From Spinellus fusiger (taxonomy: Eukaryota > Mucoromycota > Mucoromycetes > Mucorales > Phycomycetaceae), in NCBI GenBank assembly GCA_025094145.1, contig JALLLS010000073.1, positions 1 through 64,000 on the forward strand: a DNA stretch of 64,000 nucleotides, in the 5' to 3' direction. A program made the position numbers and the translations under genes. The notes beneath the pieces were generated by a model, which ran no database searches, was not told the DNA's origin, and saw only the letters and a list, made by a program, of their open reading frames with translations. Below, piece after piece: positions 37,706 through 50,271 of the stretch; position 1 is the stretch's first letter; each line of letters opens with the position of its first letter.

Positions 37706-39240
37706 ATGCCTATCAATATTAAAGAAAAATATGAAAAGTCAAGGCCAAACCATCTGACATGGCGTAACAAATTCACTGCTCTCAGTAACCTCCAGAAAAC
37801 TATTTTGCTGGTGGTTGCTCTCTCCCTCTTTGCCGTGTGTATGCCTTCTAGGCTGTACTACTCGTCCTTTAGCCTAGAAAATGAAGATATGTACAAACAT
37901 TCATCGAATTCTTACCAGTCATTGAAGCAATGGGTATGGAAGCAACAGTATCCACCTACTCGAGTGGACAAGGTCTTGGTATGGGAAGATGTCTTGCAGC
38001 AGAGTCCAGATGTGCGCGTAAAGGCGGCACTTGTTACACTTGTTCATGAAGCAGAGCTCTACACTTTACGATCCACCATCATGGACATTGAAGCGCGATG
38101 GAATGCGCGCCATGGTTACCCTTGGGTCATTCTGAGTGATCAGCCATTGACACTTCGATTCCGTACTTGGATACGCGCGGCTACAAAGGCCCCCATTTAC
38201 TTTGGTCAGGTATCGCCAGCGGAATGGAATGAGCCCGAGTGGATTGATCAAAAGAAATCAGAGAGAGCAGCTCTTGGCATGGATATTAACAAAGTACAAA
38301 ATGAAGAGAGACTTCATTGGCGTAAAATGACAAGGTAAGAGATGATAGGAGAAAGAGGAGCATGTTGAATAGAGCGTATGTTAGATATACTGCTGGATTC
38401 CTTGCCCAACATCCTCTGTTGAAGGATTTAGAGTATTACTGGAGGGTACAGGCAGATGCAAGATACCAGTGTGATATCCTACAGGATCCATTTGAGATGA
38501 TGAAGAGAGAGAATAAGAAATTAGGTAAAGATATCTTATTTTTTTGAAAACAGAGTAAAGAGAGGCTGATAAAGAAATGTCTTTTTGTAGCCTTTGCTGC
38601 CTTTTCTCGTGAATCCTCAACAACAACACCTCAACTATGGCAGGCTGTTCAGTCTTTTATGAATGAAAACAGACGTGATGTGTATCCCTTGGATCAAACC
38701 ATCTACCCTTGGGTCATGGAGCTTGACAGAGAGAAGAAAGCACAGGCACTTCAACAGCCAATCAATAGTGCCAGTCATTGCATGGCTGTCAATAACTTTA
38801 TGATTGCATCCCTTGACTTTCTACGATCCAAGGCCTATAAAGATTTCTTTCACTCTCTCGACATGACAGGCGGCTTCTTTTATGAGGGGTGAGTTGGAAG
38901 AATCAATGCTGAATGCCCTATTAACACTATTATCAAGTTGGAGTGATAGTTATATTCATACTATTGCTGCTGCACTCTTTCTAAAGCATCAACAAGTGCA
39001 CTATGTACAGAATCTTGGTTATCACTATTCTGATACAGAGAATTGCCCTGTGGACAGTAGTGTTTATGGTCGTTTAAAATGCACATGCAATCCACAACCC
39101 TCTCTTGGTAAATGGAATGGCTGAGTGTATTCATAGTGCATACAAACTTACTCTCTTTTTCTCTCTTTTTCTCTCTTTTAGTCTCTACTGACTATAGCTG
39201 TACATCTCAGTGGCTCCAACTACATCATAGAAGCTCCTAA
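37706..39240 (+). CDS. Glycosyltransferase family 15 alpha-1,2-mannosyltransferase (KRE2/MNT1 type)
   Basis: GT15 enzymes add alpha-1,2-mannose to O- and N-glycans in the Golgi, using GDP-mannose. The protein is a type II membrane protein: a short basic N-terminus, then one anchor (TILLVVALSLFAVCM, about residues 32-46), then the lumenal catalytic part. Conserved blocks include GYPWVILSDQPLT, EWNEPEWIDQ, RYTAGFLAQHPLLKDLEYYW, RVQADARYQCDI, SLDMTGGFFYEG and SDSYIHTIAAALFLKHQQVH, plus the Cys-rich end GYHYSDTENCPVDSS. The last exon, after an intron near 39108-39180, adds VSTDYSCTSQWLQLHHRSS and places the stop at 39240. In-frame sequence upstream lacks an ATG, so Met 37706 (MPINIKEKYEK) was chosen. 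Family members often occur in several copies; which one this is cannot be told. Confidence 0.9.
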
Positions 39241-39368
39241 GGATGATTATTATTTTTTGCATTTTATATCCTTATGTTAGTTCTATTCCCAGGCGTCTAT
39301 TCTTATATATATATAAAGAAGGGTATACACTCCATGTTGATCTCTGTCTGTCTGTGTAGTGGACTTGT

Positions 39369-40124
39369 TTACTGTACAGTACTTCTCTCTCTTTCCAAGA
39401 CTGACACATGAGATTCCATGGTAGCTAAAATATCATCCCAGGAAATAAATATCTCCGAGAGAGTATTGATCTAAACACATTCAGTACCCATAGCAGTATC
39501 TTTTCCTTACATGTCGGCTATAATTATCCATGAGGGTTGACAGTGTAAGAGTGAGTTGTTCCAATGTCTTTGTCTGTTCTAAATGAGCGACCTGCAAATG
39601 CAATAGCTCTGGTTCAAGGGGTTGAAATGCTAATACCATTCACATATAAGCCTACAGGCAATGGTCTTTCTTCTTCTTCCTTCCAACCAACCAACTCTCT
39701 CTCTCTCTCTTTTACCTTCAAGAGTAGCACTGCTCACAACATGCTCTAATGATTTCACTAGCTTGACCTGTTTTGCAAATGTTTCCATGTCTTCATTAGC
39801 AGCAAGTATCAAATCTAGCTTTGTCTCGGGAGAAAGAAGTTCTCGCTCCATAAGAAAAGTAGAGTGCGTAGGATTAAGTAGTTTGGCATGAACATCATCT
39901 GATCCAGCTTAGTCTGTTACCTAGCACAGATGAAAGCACTTACATTTATCAACAAAATCCTGAACTCCCTTGTTGCTTTTAAACACTCTCTGCAGCTCTT
40001 TTCGTAGCGTATCAACACGCTGCAGTAGCGATACTTTGGTGGCTCGTGATAAATAGGCTGTCTGCTGCCCTACCAAGATATGTTCCAAGTGTCTTAACCG
40101 TGCTTCAAATCCGTGTTCATCCAT
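39369..40124 (-). CDS. Dynactin subunit 3 (p22/p24) homologue
   Basis: DCTN3 is part of the shoulder-sidearm of dynactin, the dynein activator for minus-end transport. The short coiled-coil protein reads MDEHGFEARLRHLEHILVGQ, then RATKVSLLQRVDTLRKELQR. After an intron it reads LLSPETKLDLILAANEDMET and KQVKLVKSLEHVVSSATL, which parallels the family pattern of a charged core followed by an LEQV-type helix. Two further exons give VAHLEQTKTLEQLTLTLSTL and ISWDDILATMESHVSVLE, then a stop at 39369. The SWDDIL end matches the family's QWDELL. Family identity is sparse at the residue level, so the call rests on exon order, helical pattern and these matches. Confidence 0.7.
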
Positions 40125-40406
40125 GCCTTGTCTTTTTATTTTTATTTATTTATTTATTTATAGGCAGATAGGTGGGTAGAGAGAGAGAAGAGAAGAGAAA
40201 GAAGGAAGAGGTGGTTATAGAAGAAGAAAGAGGAGAGGAGAAAGAGGAAAGTTGGCGGAGTCATTATTTATAGGCCTTAGTCAAGAGAAGAGCACTTGTC
40301 TGTGGTAAGAAAGTGTGACTGGTCCACACCCACTCCCTAAAAAAATAAAACAGATATAAAAAAATAAAAGAAAGGAAGCTTGGTTTGTCGAGACATCAAC
40401 AGTTGT
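40125..40406. promoter_or_regulatory. Shared divergent 5' region dynactin p24/TONSL-like
   Basis: Start codons are 282 bp apart. The spacer contains a purine-rich GAGAGAAGAGAAG tract (40178-40255) and a TTTATTTATTTATTTATT run (40141-40160). No TATA box was identified. Co-regulation is an inference from position only. Confidence 0.45.
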
Positions 40407-43400
40407 ATGGGAAGAAAGGCGACATACGCCATTGGGTTTACAAAGCGTTCTCCTTGTGAACAGGAGATCAAAAACAAAAAGCAGTACCTGAAGGAATGTT
40501 TGGCCCGAGGAGAAGACATGACCGCAGCACATGTGTCGCTTGACATTGCAGACCTCTATCTCGAACAATGCGATGAAATTGACCCTGAAATGCCTCTTGT
40601 TGAACAGGAAAAGGATTTGCACAAGTTCTTGCAGAGTGCTCTCAACTACTGCAAGACATCTTGTGCAACAATGCACCAACAGCAACAAGATATAGGACTG
40701 ATAAGGTAAGGGACTGTGTTCATTCTCATTAACAAAAGAAACTCACTGGAACTGGCCAGAGGATATCAACTGATGATTCAATGTTATCAAAAGTAAGTGC
40801 AGTCATGGAGCAGTAGCATATAGCATCTCATGTTTTTGTTTTTGTTTAGAGAGAATAACTATGCACAGGGCATTGAGACATGCAATCTGTTGCTATTGCT
40901 ATTGACAGGCCAGCGTGTCAAAGACCTGAACACTCTTCAAACAGCCTACAAGGCATTAGCAGATATTTATTTTACTCGAGGGTAACTCGTCACACTACAT
41001 ACTCACTGAATTCCTCTCTGATTGATTCTGACAAGGCATGACCCAGAAGAGGGTGTATTTAGTGATCTTGAGAATGCATGGACATATTATCAGGAAGAAC
41101 GGAAAGTGTTGAGCTCTATTCATGGTAAACACTCTGTAGTGTGTTGTGTGTTGTGTGTTCTGTGGCCATGTACTTAGTCCATCGGCCTATAGTGGAAGAA
41201 GGGGAGGAAGAAAAGAGGATGATGCTTCGAACCCACATTCGATCCTCCAGTCTGAATCTAGGGATAATATCAGCTAAACTGCCCATACATACATCCCAAT
41301 CTGAAAAGTATTTTGCTGATGCCATTCGACAAGCACAGAGTTTGAAGGATATTCAGAATGAAAGGCTGTCTTGGTGGGAGTTTGGTAACATGTACAGATA
41401 CACAGGACATTTAGAGGGTATTCTACAGTGTCAAAAGAAAGAACTCTCTTTGATCACCAAACACCAGTTGAAAGAAGATGAATTGGCGTGTAGAATTGAG
41501 AATAGTGAGTTGCTGCCATGAAAGAAAGAAGAAAAAGAAAAAGAGTTGGTCTGAATGATAAGACATTTCTTCCTGTCAGTCAAGGTGTATTTAGAGAAGC
41601 AGGACCTTTCTAAATGCATTGAATTGTGTGGAGAGTTGGGAGGTAAGTTCAACTCCTCCTCCTCCCAAGCATAGTATTATTAGAATAGAATAGAAGAAGA
41701 GAGATAATGACTTTTTCTTCTATTCTTTGCTATTTTTAAATAAAGATAGAATTCACTCTCATCAAGAAAAGATGTATTCTGCTATACTTAACTTGGTATT
41801 GGATGTACAAGCCAAAATAAACGATATCAAAGCATTACCACAAGACACTTCACCAGAGACACTGATGAGACGTGCCAAAATATATATTGAGTTAGGCAAG
41901 TCTTATTTATTATCTTTCCGAGATATACTCAGTGGTGATCCACAAGACATCTTATATTGCCCTCTCTTTATAATGGAATCCATAGGCCAGATGTATTACG
42001 AAGAGAGTATGAGCTATGCAGTAGTAAAGATAGCAGATCAAGCCAATACAGAGCTATTCTGTCAGGATCCAATGGAGGAGATGTTAAGACCCTTTCAAGT
42101 AGATATATTACAACTAAAAGCATCTGCGAAAGAGACAATGGTGGGGGTGGTAAGTCTTATTTATAGTAGAGTATCTCACAAGATAAACAGTATCTCACAA
42201 GATAAACATCACTAGTCAATGAATGAACACTCTGAACTTAACAGAGAAATCCTGAGTATTATCAAGATTCATATCAAAAGTCCAAAACAGCGCTTAGAAT
42301 ACTCTATTGCTATCTACGATCGGCTATCAAGGATTTCCGAGTATTATGGTAGACAGATTGAGTCCAAGAGATGGCAGCAAGTGGCTTTGGAGGCAGAGAA
42401 AGAATATGAACAACTCGTAAGTATCAACTACAATAACAGTAATACTCATCATTCCTTTAGGATGATGAGATTAACCAGGCCATGGATGATGATGAGGAGG
42501 AGGAAGAAGAAGAAAAGAATGAAGTGCAAGATGTTATTATGAAAGAGCCCTTGCAAACACTTGACTCTACCATGAATAGAACAGCCACTGAATCTGTACG
42601 GCCTGTCCTAAAGGTACTAAAGAACCCCTTTTTACAGACTATGACCTGAACTCACCCCTCTCTCTACTGGTATGATCTACCAATATTAGTCTGTTCGAGT
42701 GTTTTTGATGATTTACAACAGAGAAGAGAAGGTGTATATTCCATGTAGAAATGAAAAGAACACTGTTGGATGGCTTATAGAGAGAGTAACTGCCAAGGCA
42801 TGGAAGCATTTTGGACATGAGGTAATACACTCTTTGGTGACAATAAACTCACCCCTTTACCTATCAAGCCATGTATCAACTATCTACACATGAAAGGTGC
42901 AGTACTAGCACCTACTGATTTAGTCATGGATATTAAAAACAGTGCGACTCGTATTGATGCTATGGTTGAAGGTAAATGCTATTTATGATTCCTAACCAGT
43001 ATATCTTATAATAAAATAGGTTTCAATCCAAAAACACTTGCGGAGTACTATGAGAATGCCTGCTTCAGAATGAAAATGCCTATTAAGAACTCCATTGTCA
43101 AGGCCTTGAGGGACCAGAAAGAACACGAACTGGTATTAAAGGGGCTGGGTAAGAAGAGCCTTGAACAAGACTTCTTTATGGAGTCGTTTGCTTTATGGGA
43201 TTGAGCTAACCAACGTATCTTCTTTATGATTCCCTTTCTTTTATATATATATACACACACACATAAATATATATGTGATTATTTATTGGGTGATCTACAT
43301 CTCTTAGGAATCTCTTCTCAGGACATACCACTTCTCAGGGTATTATTAAAGAACATTGAGCCACTGACACACTTGAATTTGGCTGCTAATCTGTTATGTA

Positions 43401-43698
43401 AGGGATTTTTGTTTTTTGTTTATATCTTACTAAGAATAAGAATAACCTTGTATTTGTTTTAGATGACAAGGATATTGAAGCTCTTTTTGAAACAGTTTCT
43501 CCTTTTCATCTGGACTTGAGTAATAATTTGCTCACAGTCCAGTCCCTAAAAATGTTATCTCAAAGGTGTGGTTCAGGGTTAATTACCCTTCGAATGGACT
43601 ATACCTTTCTTAATGCAGACATCTCTACACTGCAATCTATGATGGCCTCTCTATTTCCTAATCTTAAGTCTATGAGTCTAGAAGGCTGTTATGAATAG
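40407..43698 (+). CDS. TONSL/Tonsoku-like repair protein: TPRs, ubiquitin-like, LRRs
   Basis: In animals TONSL works with MMS22L at stalled replication forks and loads RAD51; plants have TSK/BRU1. Here about a dozen short exons start at MGRKATYAIGFTKRSPCEQE. A TPR superhelix covers about 40500-42400: DLYLEQCDEIDPEMPL, TLQTAYKALADIYFTRG, AWTYYQEERKVLSSIH, SWWEFGNMYRYTGHLEGILQ, QRLEYSIAIYDRLSRISEYY. A short acidic run follows (DDDEEEEEEEKNE). A ubiquitin-like part follows: VRVFLMIYNREEKVYIPC, GWLIERVTAKAWKHFG, HMKGAVLAPTDLVMDI. Last come LRRs: LRVLLKNIEPLTHLNLAANL, ALFETVSPFHLDLSNNLLTV, ending MSLEGCYE. The order and the LAPTDLVMD and ISSQDIPLLRVLLKN matches fit TONSL. The ankyrin repeats that lie between TPRs and acidic patch in animals are not visible. 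Length is roughly 850 residues by eye. Confidence 0.72.
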
Positions 43699-43751
43699 TC
43701 CACAGGAATACGTTTGTCTTTGTTCATCCTTTTACTTGGTGTATTAATAAA

Positions 43752-44910
43752 CTAACACACTGTACTGTTGAAAACAAAAGTAACTCTAATATGCTGGGGC
43801 AACTCAAAGTGTGAGATAACATCACGAGAGCCACCATGAGATGTGGTGTCTATATTAAGTGTGACAGAGCATGGACTCCGGTTGTATAGGATGATACGAT
43901 AGGCAAGATTTAGACCAGCCAAACCAGCTAGACATGTCAGACAAGGCATGTCTACTGACGATGCCTTCCCCCCCCTTTTTTTTCTATTTTTTTCTATTTT
44001 TTCTATTATTGTTTTCCATAGATCAACCCATACATTGATCTTTTATGCTCTTGGAGAAGAAAGTAGCAAAAGGAAATATAGAACATTTGGTTTATTTACA
44101 AAATAGGTCTTATAAGCTATACTACTGGAATAGATGCTATGTGGAGGATCCATCGAACAAGAAAGAGATATGTGGTAGGACTCAGGCTGCGAACAGTGCC
44201 AGAAAGGCAGACAGTGGAAGGACCACCTTCTCTACAAGAAAATAGCCACACGTGCGATCTGGGAGAGTGCCCCACGATGCTGTGTTCAGGGGAGCTTTAC
44301 GTGTATACTCTATTGGCAAAAGAGACCGCAAGTGGGGAGGTGGACAGCTGTGAGGAGAGCTAGGCCCAACAAGGCACGCTTCTACACAACAGTCTGACTG
44401 ATGGAGTGTGATGTCATGGGCTGTGTTGGGCTGCAGTGTCTCTGTTGCTCCTGAGAAGGTACCTGCACGAAGAGGAGGGACATGTTTACAAATATCCCAG
44501 AGAGAGCCTATACAGTGTTCTCGCTGAAATAGAGATGAATGAGGACGTAGCACCAATTTCCCGTGCGATACATACGCATTTTTCACTTTAAAGTAGTAGC
44601 AGGAAGATTGGAAATTAGGCAGAAAACAGAGGGAGGTATGTGCTGTATCAAAAGAAGCAAAGTGTAGTGCCAATGAAGACTCATTATTTTTGTAGTGAGG
44701 AGAGTGGGAGGAGTAGGGAGCCTGTAGTTCATGAAGATTGGTAGAGACAAGACTGAGAAGAGGTTCGCTTTTATGCAACGTCATCTTCAAGGCTTCATCC
44801 ACCACAGCACAAGGGAATAGCTGGTATAGAACCGAGAAACTGGACAGAGGGACGTGGGCAAAGATCTCAAGAATAATCTCGACGGGCATTCTCTCCATAT
44901 TAAAACGCAT
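43752..44910 (-). CDS. F-box protein of unknown target
   Basis: The N-terminus reads MERMPVEIILEIFAHVPLSS, a clear F-box that would bind Skp1 in an SCF ubiquitin ligase. The following 200 residues (LPNFQSSCYYFKVKNAYVSH, HVPPLRAGTFSGATETLQPN) match no domain I recognise. The first exon frame stops at 44182. A separate well-formed coding block at 43752-43950 (GLNLAYRIILYNRSPCSVTL, SHFELPQHIRVTFVFNSTV) sits on the same strand behind a good acceptor (GTCAG). It is probably the last exon; the donor was not pinned down. The start could be Met 44910 or the next Met 12 bases on. The substrate is unknown. Confidence 0.6.
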
Positions 44911-45504
44911 CTGCTCTTTTCTTTATATAAGATGGAAACAAATCTGTGTTTTTTTTTAGATTGAAAAAGAGGTATAAAAACTAAAGGCAAAAAAGCAAAA
45001 GCAGAACTTGCTTGAATTTAAAGCTGTCTTCCCACGCAGCGCTGACTCTCCTTGTTACCTTCCCTGTGGATTCCTGCTGATTTACAACCCCGTCCTAGTC
45101 TGCTCTGTCTTGGGATGTTCCAACTCCTACAGTAGAGTAGGGTAGGGTAGATTACATATTACAGTTGATTACAGCAGATTACAGCAGATTATAGCAGATT
45201 ATAGCAGATTATAGCACAGTAGACCATAGTAGATTACAGTAGATTACAGTAGATTATAGCATATTAGACCACAGTAGACCACAGTGAAATAGAACAAAAG
45301 GGCATTGCTTAGGGTCCACAGTCACATTCCAGTGCTATTCATTAGGCACAGAAAAACAAGAGCTTGATAAGTGTCTCGCAAGTGTCTCTCAAGTGTCTCT
45401 CAAGTGTGACAATTTTACCTTCTAAGCCGCAGAAGGAACAAATTTAAACTCAACAAGAAGTATGAATAAAAAATCCTCAGCATTTGTCTTTAGGGTCTAC
45501 CGTC
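44911..45504. promoter_or_regulatory. Divergent 5' region F-box/RPA49 with minisatellite
   Basis: Holds both promoters by position. The middle is occupied by the minisatellite at 45131-45295, and a GTGTCTCTCAA triplet repeat lies at 45372-45405. No factor site was identified. Confidence 0.45.
45131..45295 (+). repeat. 11-bp minisatellite (AGCAGATTACA-type)
   Basis: Units of the form AGCAGATTACA, AGCAGATTATA and AGTAGATTACA repeat about a dozen times with drift, edged by GTAGGGTAGGGTAG and TAGACCACAG variants. It lies between divergent promoters. Confidence 0.85.
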
Positions 45505-46968
45505 ATGGGAAAGAGAAAACATAACGAAACAAGCTCCAGTCAGCAGAAATACATCAAAATCACTACCAGTGAACGCAAGCCAGATGTAGAAACACCCTAT
45601 TTGTGTAAGCAGACTCTCTTCTCTAGCCTAGTACCTCCCCTCCCCTCTTCACTTTTATATACACTTCTTACTGGGTGTTTCTAGCCATGTTCCCTGGCAC
45701 ACAACCTCCCGATACGACTGTTTTCTCGGCCTATAAGCGACAAGGCACACCCTCCACCAAAAAGGCCACTCACCGTATAGTGACAGCAGAAACAGACAAA
45801 GTGACTTACAAAGCAGCGACATTTGGTGAAGAAGAAGCCCAAGTCCACTGCAAGTAAGCGCAATTCACCTGTCATTAATACCTAGTATTTATCCTCTCCA
45901 AGGTACCTGGTGGGTGTTTACTCAAAGAAAGACAATTCAGTCATATTTGCACCTGCACCTGTCCTTCGTATGCAACGTACAGTGAAAGCACTTTCTGCTG
46001 AGCCCTCTACCACAAAGACAGACTCTAATGCCTTTGGTGCGGCTCGTGCTGCACTGGGCCTTGCCTTTGGTACTTCCAAGGCACAAAAGATACTCCGCAA
46101 CGAAGAGCGTAACAAGGTGGAAGGAGAATCATTGGAGCCTGTGCTTGATATGATGCACAGAGAGATCAACAAGGCCTCTGAAAACACACCTACACAGGCC
46201 TCTATGCGGAAAGAAATGACCAAAGATCTTCCTATTCCTGCATTTAATGCAGAGGCAGATTCTCCAGAACTGGTCTATGATATTAACAGCATTGTCTCTG
46301 AGGAGGAATTGATTGCTACACCCATTAAGGATTTGTTGAAGGAAACAACCATGGAAGGTATCCAGACATTACTGCCTTACATTGGCTCCTCCTTTGTCAA
46401 CAGTCGTGTGTTATCTCTTCTCAAGAGCAGTGGTAAAAAGGACCGTAAGAGACTTCGTACAATTGTGTATATTTCCTACCTGATGGCCTATTTATGCAAA
46501 GTGCGTCCTCATGATCTCGAGAAGCGTAGTAAAATTGAGTTGGCTCTTAAAGGTGCACCTTCTCTGCTAATTGACAAGATGACAGAACGCTACACCATTT
46601 CCAACGTGTAAGTGATCCCACTGTAGTGTGCACTGTATTGCACTGTGCACTGTTATTGCACTGTGCTGTACTGACATGCTGTCCATTCTAGCCGCACACC
46701 CATCATGGCAGACAAGATCCTCTGCCATGCGCTTGTCCTTTGCCTGTCAGTGGCTGATTACACCCTCATCACATCGGTGATTGCCAAAGACCTTGGCATG
46801 AAAACATCAAAGGCCATCACAGCATTACAGAACCTTGGCTGTAAAATAGACCGTTGCACTGTTGAAGATCTGAAGATGGGTGGTGTAGACCCAAAAACAA
46901 ACCCCAAAAAGGCTGTTCTTGTTGTTCCCTTGACATTTCCAGAGGTCCGCAAATTTGCACGCAAGTAA
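45505..46968 (+). CDS. RPA49: RNA polymerase I subunit A49
   Basis: A49 (with A34.5) supports initiation and elongation of rRNA transcription by Pol I; its C-terminal tandem winged helix binds DNA. Four exons (45505-45604, 45685-45853, 45903-46607, 46692-46968) join in phase to give 416 residues, matching the yeast protein's length. Landmarks: a basic N-terminus, the dimerisation barrel (FPGTQPPDTTVFSAYKR, YLVGVYSKKDNSVIFAPAPV), the RTVKALSAEPSTTKTDSNAF linker with FGAARAALGLAFGTSKAQK, and the winged-helix half (ELVYDINSIVSEEELIATPI, SSFVNSRVLSLLKS, KILCHALVLCLSVADY, ALQNLGCKI). The first exon boundary uses GTAAGC after CCCTATTTGT. No lesions seen. Confidence 0.92.
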
Positions 46969-47238
46969 ATCATAGTCCTCCCTTACCCTTGTCATTTTCA
47001 TCCTATAAAAAAGAAAGAAAGAATTCAACCACTGAAAAAGAATCAAAAGGATAGAACTGTAGGGTTCCTTTTTATAGATAGAACCCTATTAGCTATAGAA
47101 AGTGGAATGTACAGCGATATTTTTTATTCTTGATAGTGCAGTGAGTAAGTAAGTATAGAAATGGGTGGGTTGTGCATTGAAGGCTCTTCTTTTTTCTTTT
47201 TAAATAAAAATAAAAATAAAAACAATACAAAAGAGGCA
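46969..47238. other. Convergent 3' region RPA49/KRR1
   Basis: Short spacer with both transcript ends and an AAATAAAAATAAAAATA run near 47201-47217. No gene. Confidence 0.5.
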
Positions 47239-48320
<1,082 letters not shown>

Positions 48321-48898
48321 GAAAGAAAACAAGGGCTGTGTTTAGAACGCACGGGAGAGGGAAAGAGAGGCCGTGACTGGTGGCTGAAGGAAAAGCAGTC
48401 TCAGATAGCTTCGTGGTAGAAAGAGATCCTATCTAAAGACCTCCCTTCCCTATGCTAAGTATAAGGCATGGATCACTGATAAGCTCTTGTTTCTATACTA
48501 GTATGGCTATTTTTATGAGATACGGTGCTATTCATTGAAATGGAGGTTTCTAATGTGACATCTTTGTTCTCTACAAAGGGGTTCAAGAGAAGGAATCCTA
48601 AAGAATCCTTGTTCAAGATATGGAGTCCCCAATTCACCCTGTCTTTTGTCTCTTCTCTTTTCCTTGTGAAGATGGGTGTGTCTGTGCAGCTGTTCCTTAC
48701 ATTAAAGTTGCTCGTAGAAAGATGTAAGCCTCTACTGAAGCAAGGAAATGAAACGCCTTGTCAAAATAAAGATAAAATCCTTTGTTAAAACACATGTGCA
48801 GTCTGGCTGAGCTGCCTTTATTTTTTTTCCACTCCTAGTCACACTGTAGAATTCACTCTCTATGGCCTTGCAAATGATAAACAAACTAAGGCGTCGCT
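48321..48898. promoter_or_regulatory. Divergent 5' region KRR1/NDUFAF6
   Basis: Holds both promoters by position. An 87-residue plus-strand frame (48525-48788) has no homologue I recognise and is probably noncoding. No TATA or CCAAT arrangement was convincing. Confidence 0.4.
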
Positions 48899-50225
48899 AT
48901 GCTTCTTTCTTGCCTGTATTCGAGAACCGCACCTCGTCTGTCTGTCTCGACACTTAGGCAGTCATGTGCTTATGCCAACTACAGCACAACCACAACCACA
49001 ACTGCAACTGCAAGTAGAATAAACAACTTACCTACTGCTCTCAAGTACTGCTCTGATTCTGTCAGGTACGAACACCTCTTCTTTAGCCTCATGTTGGCTT
49101 CCATTGGCTCACTGTACAATAGAAAAGGAGACTACGAGGCCTTTCTTGCTACTCCCTTCTTTCCTCGTCATTCGAGAGACACTCAGTTGGCCCTACATGC
49201 TTTCAATATCGAAATTGCTTCTATTCGTGAAAATGTGTCCAGGGTCAACATTGGTAGACTGAGAATGCAGTTTTGGAAAGACACCATTGACTCTATTTTC
49301 AAGGTAAATTATGCTTACAACCTTTGAAGAGAGAAGAAGAAGAAAAGAACCACAGCCATACAAGTAAGGACTAACGCGTAGTTTCAAACAAGGGAAACCC
49401 TCCTCAACAGCCTATTGCCTTGGCTTTGGCAGAGTCTCTCAAACACACACAAATGTCTTCCATGTGGTTTAAGCGTATCATTACAGAAAGAGTAAGTAAA
49501 GAGGCTGATACAGATGTGTCTGCTAGAATACTGATAAAGAAAGAAAAAAAACACCACCACCACTACTACTACTACCACCACCAACAACAACAACTAGACT
49601 ACCAATTTAGAGGACCACCAGTTCATGACATTGCAAGAAATCGAAAGCTACTCTGAAAACACAGCCAGCAGTCTATTGTATTTACAGTTGGAATCTTTGG
49701 GAATAAGAAATGTCCAAGCAGACCATGCTATTAGTCATATAGGAAAGATGATGGGCATAACGACTTTTCTACGCTCATTTGTGTTTCATTTAAGCCGAAA
49801 GAGGTGTGTTTTACCTGCAGAAATAACTGCCAAGGTAAGAGATCTCTTGACAAGAACATACACCATATCTTACTGTTAGTATAATTTATCACAAGAAGAG
49901 ATGTTTCGACAAGGCCATGTTCAAGGCATAGAAGATGCTATTTTTGAGATGGCTACTGCTGCCAACGATCAATTACTCACGGCACGGTCTATGCTTCCAT
50001 CAGTGCCCCGAGAGGCATTTCCTGTTCTATTATGTGCAGTGAGTTCAGGATGGAAAAGAGGGTAAAGGTGGAATCACTCATGTGTCTGTGTGTTAGATTC
50101 CTCATGTCAGATACTTGGAGGCCTTGGAAAGGGTCAACTTTAATATATTTGAGCCCACACTTCAAAAGAAAGACTGGAAATTGCCCTTGGTGCTTTGGAA
50201 TGCTAATAGAAAGCAGTGTATCTAA
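48899..50225 (+). CDS. NDUFAF6: Complex I assembly factor NDUFAF6 (squalene/phytoene-synthase fold)
   Basis: NDUFAF6 helps early assembly of mitochondrial complex I; its fold is that of squalene/phytoene synthase. The first about 35 residues (MLLSCLYSRTAPRLSVSTLR) are basic, Ser/Thr-rich and lack acidic residues, as in a mitochondrial presequence. Then come RYEHLFFSLMLASIGSLYNR, ALHAFNIEIASIRENVSR, IGRLRMQFWKDTID and, after an intron, QPIALALAESLKHTQM. Another intron leads to TTNLEDHQFMTLQEIESYSE, NTASSLLYLQLESLGIRN and HAISHIGKMMGITTFLRSF. The last exons give SQEEMFRQGHVQGIEDAI and REAFPVLLCAIPHVRYLEAL, then a stop at 50225. The DxxxD prenyl-phosphate motifs of true synthases are not evident, as in the family. 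The gene implies a functional complex I. Confidence 0.9.
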
Positions 50226-50271
50226 TAAACAGTAGACTCTAATAAACAGTAAATTCTAATAAACAGTGCAT
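50221..50271 (+). repeat. 17-bp direct repeat, three copies, at the NDUFAF6 stop
   Basis: TCTAATAAACAGTAGAC, TCTAATAAACAGTAAAT and TCTAATAAACAGTGCAT follow each other. The first unit contains the NDUFAF6 TAA. AATAAA lies in every unit, so the array may multiply the poly(A) signal; that role is inference. Confidence 0.85.

Noticed and set aside
48525..48788. 87-residue frame between KRR1 and NDUFAF6
   Set aside because: No recognisable motif; sits in a divergent promoter region.
49420..49656. His-Tyr-Gln run that looks like a metal-binding tail
   Set aside because: It lies in an NDUFAF6 intron; splicing GTAAGT to CAACTAG restores the family sequence.
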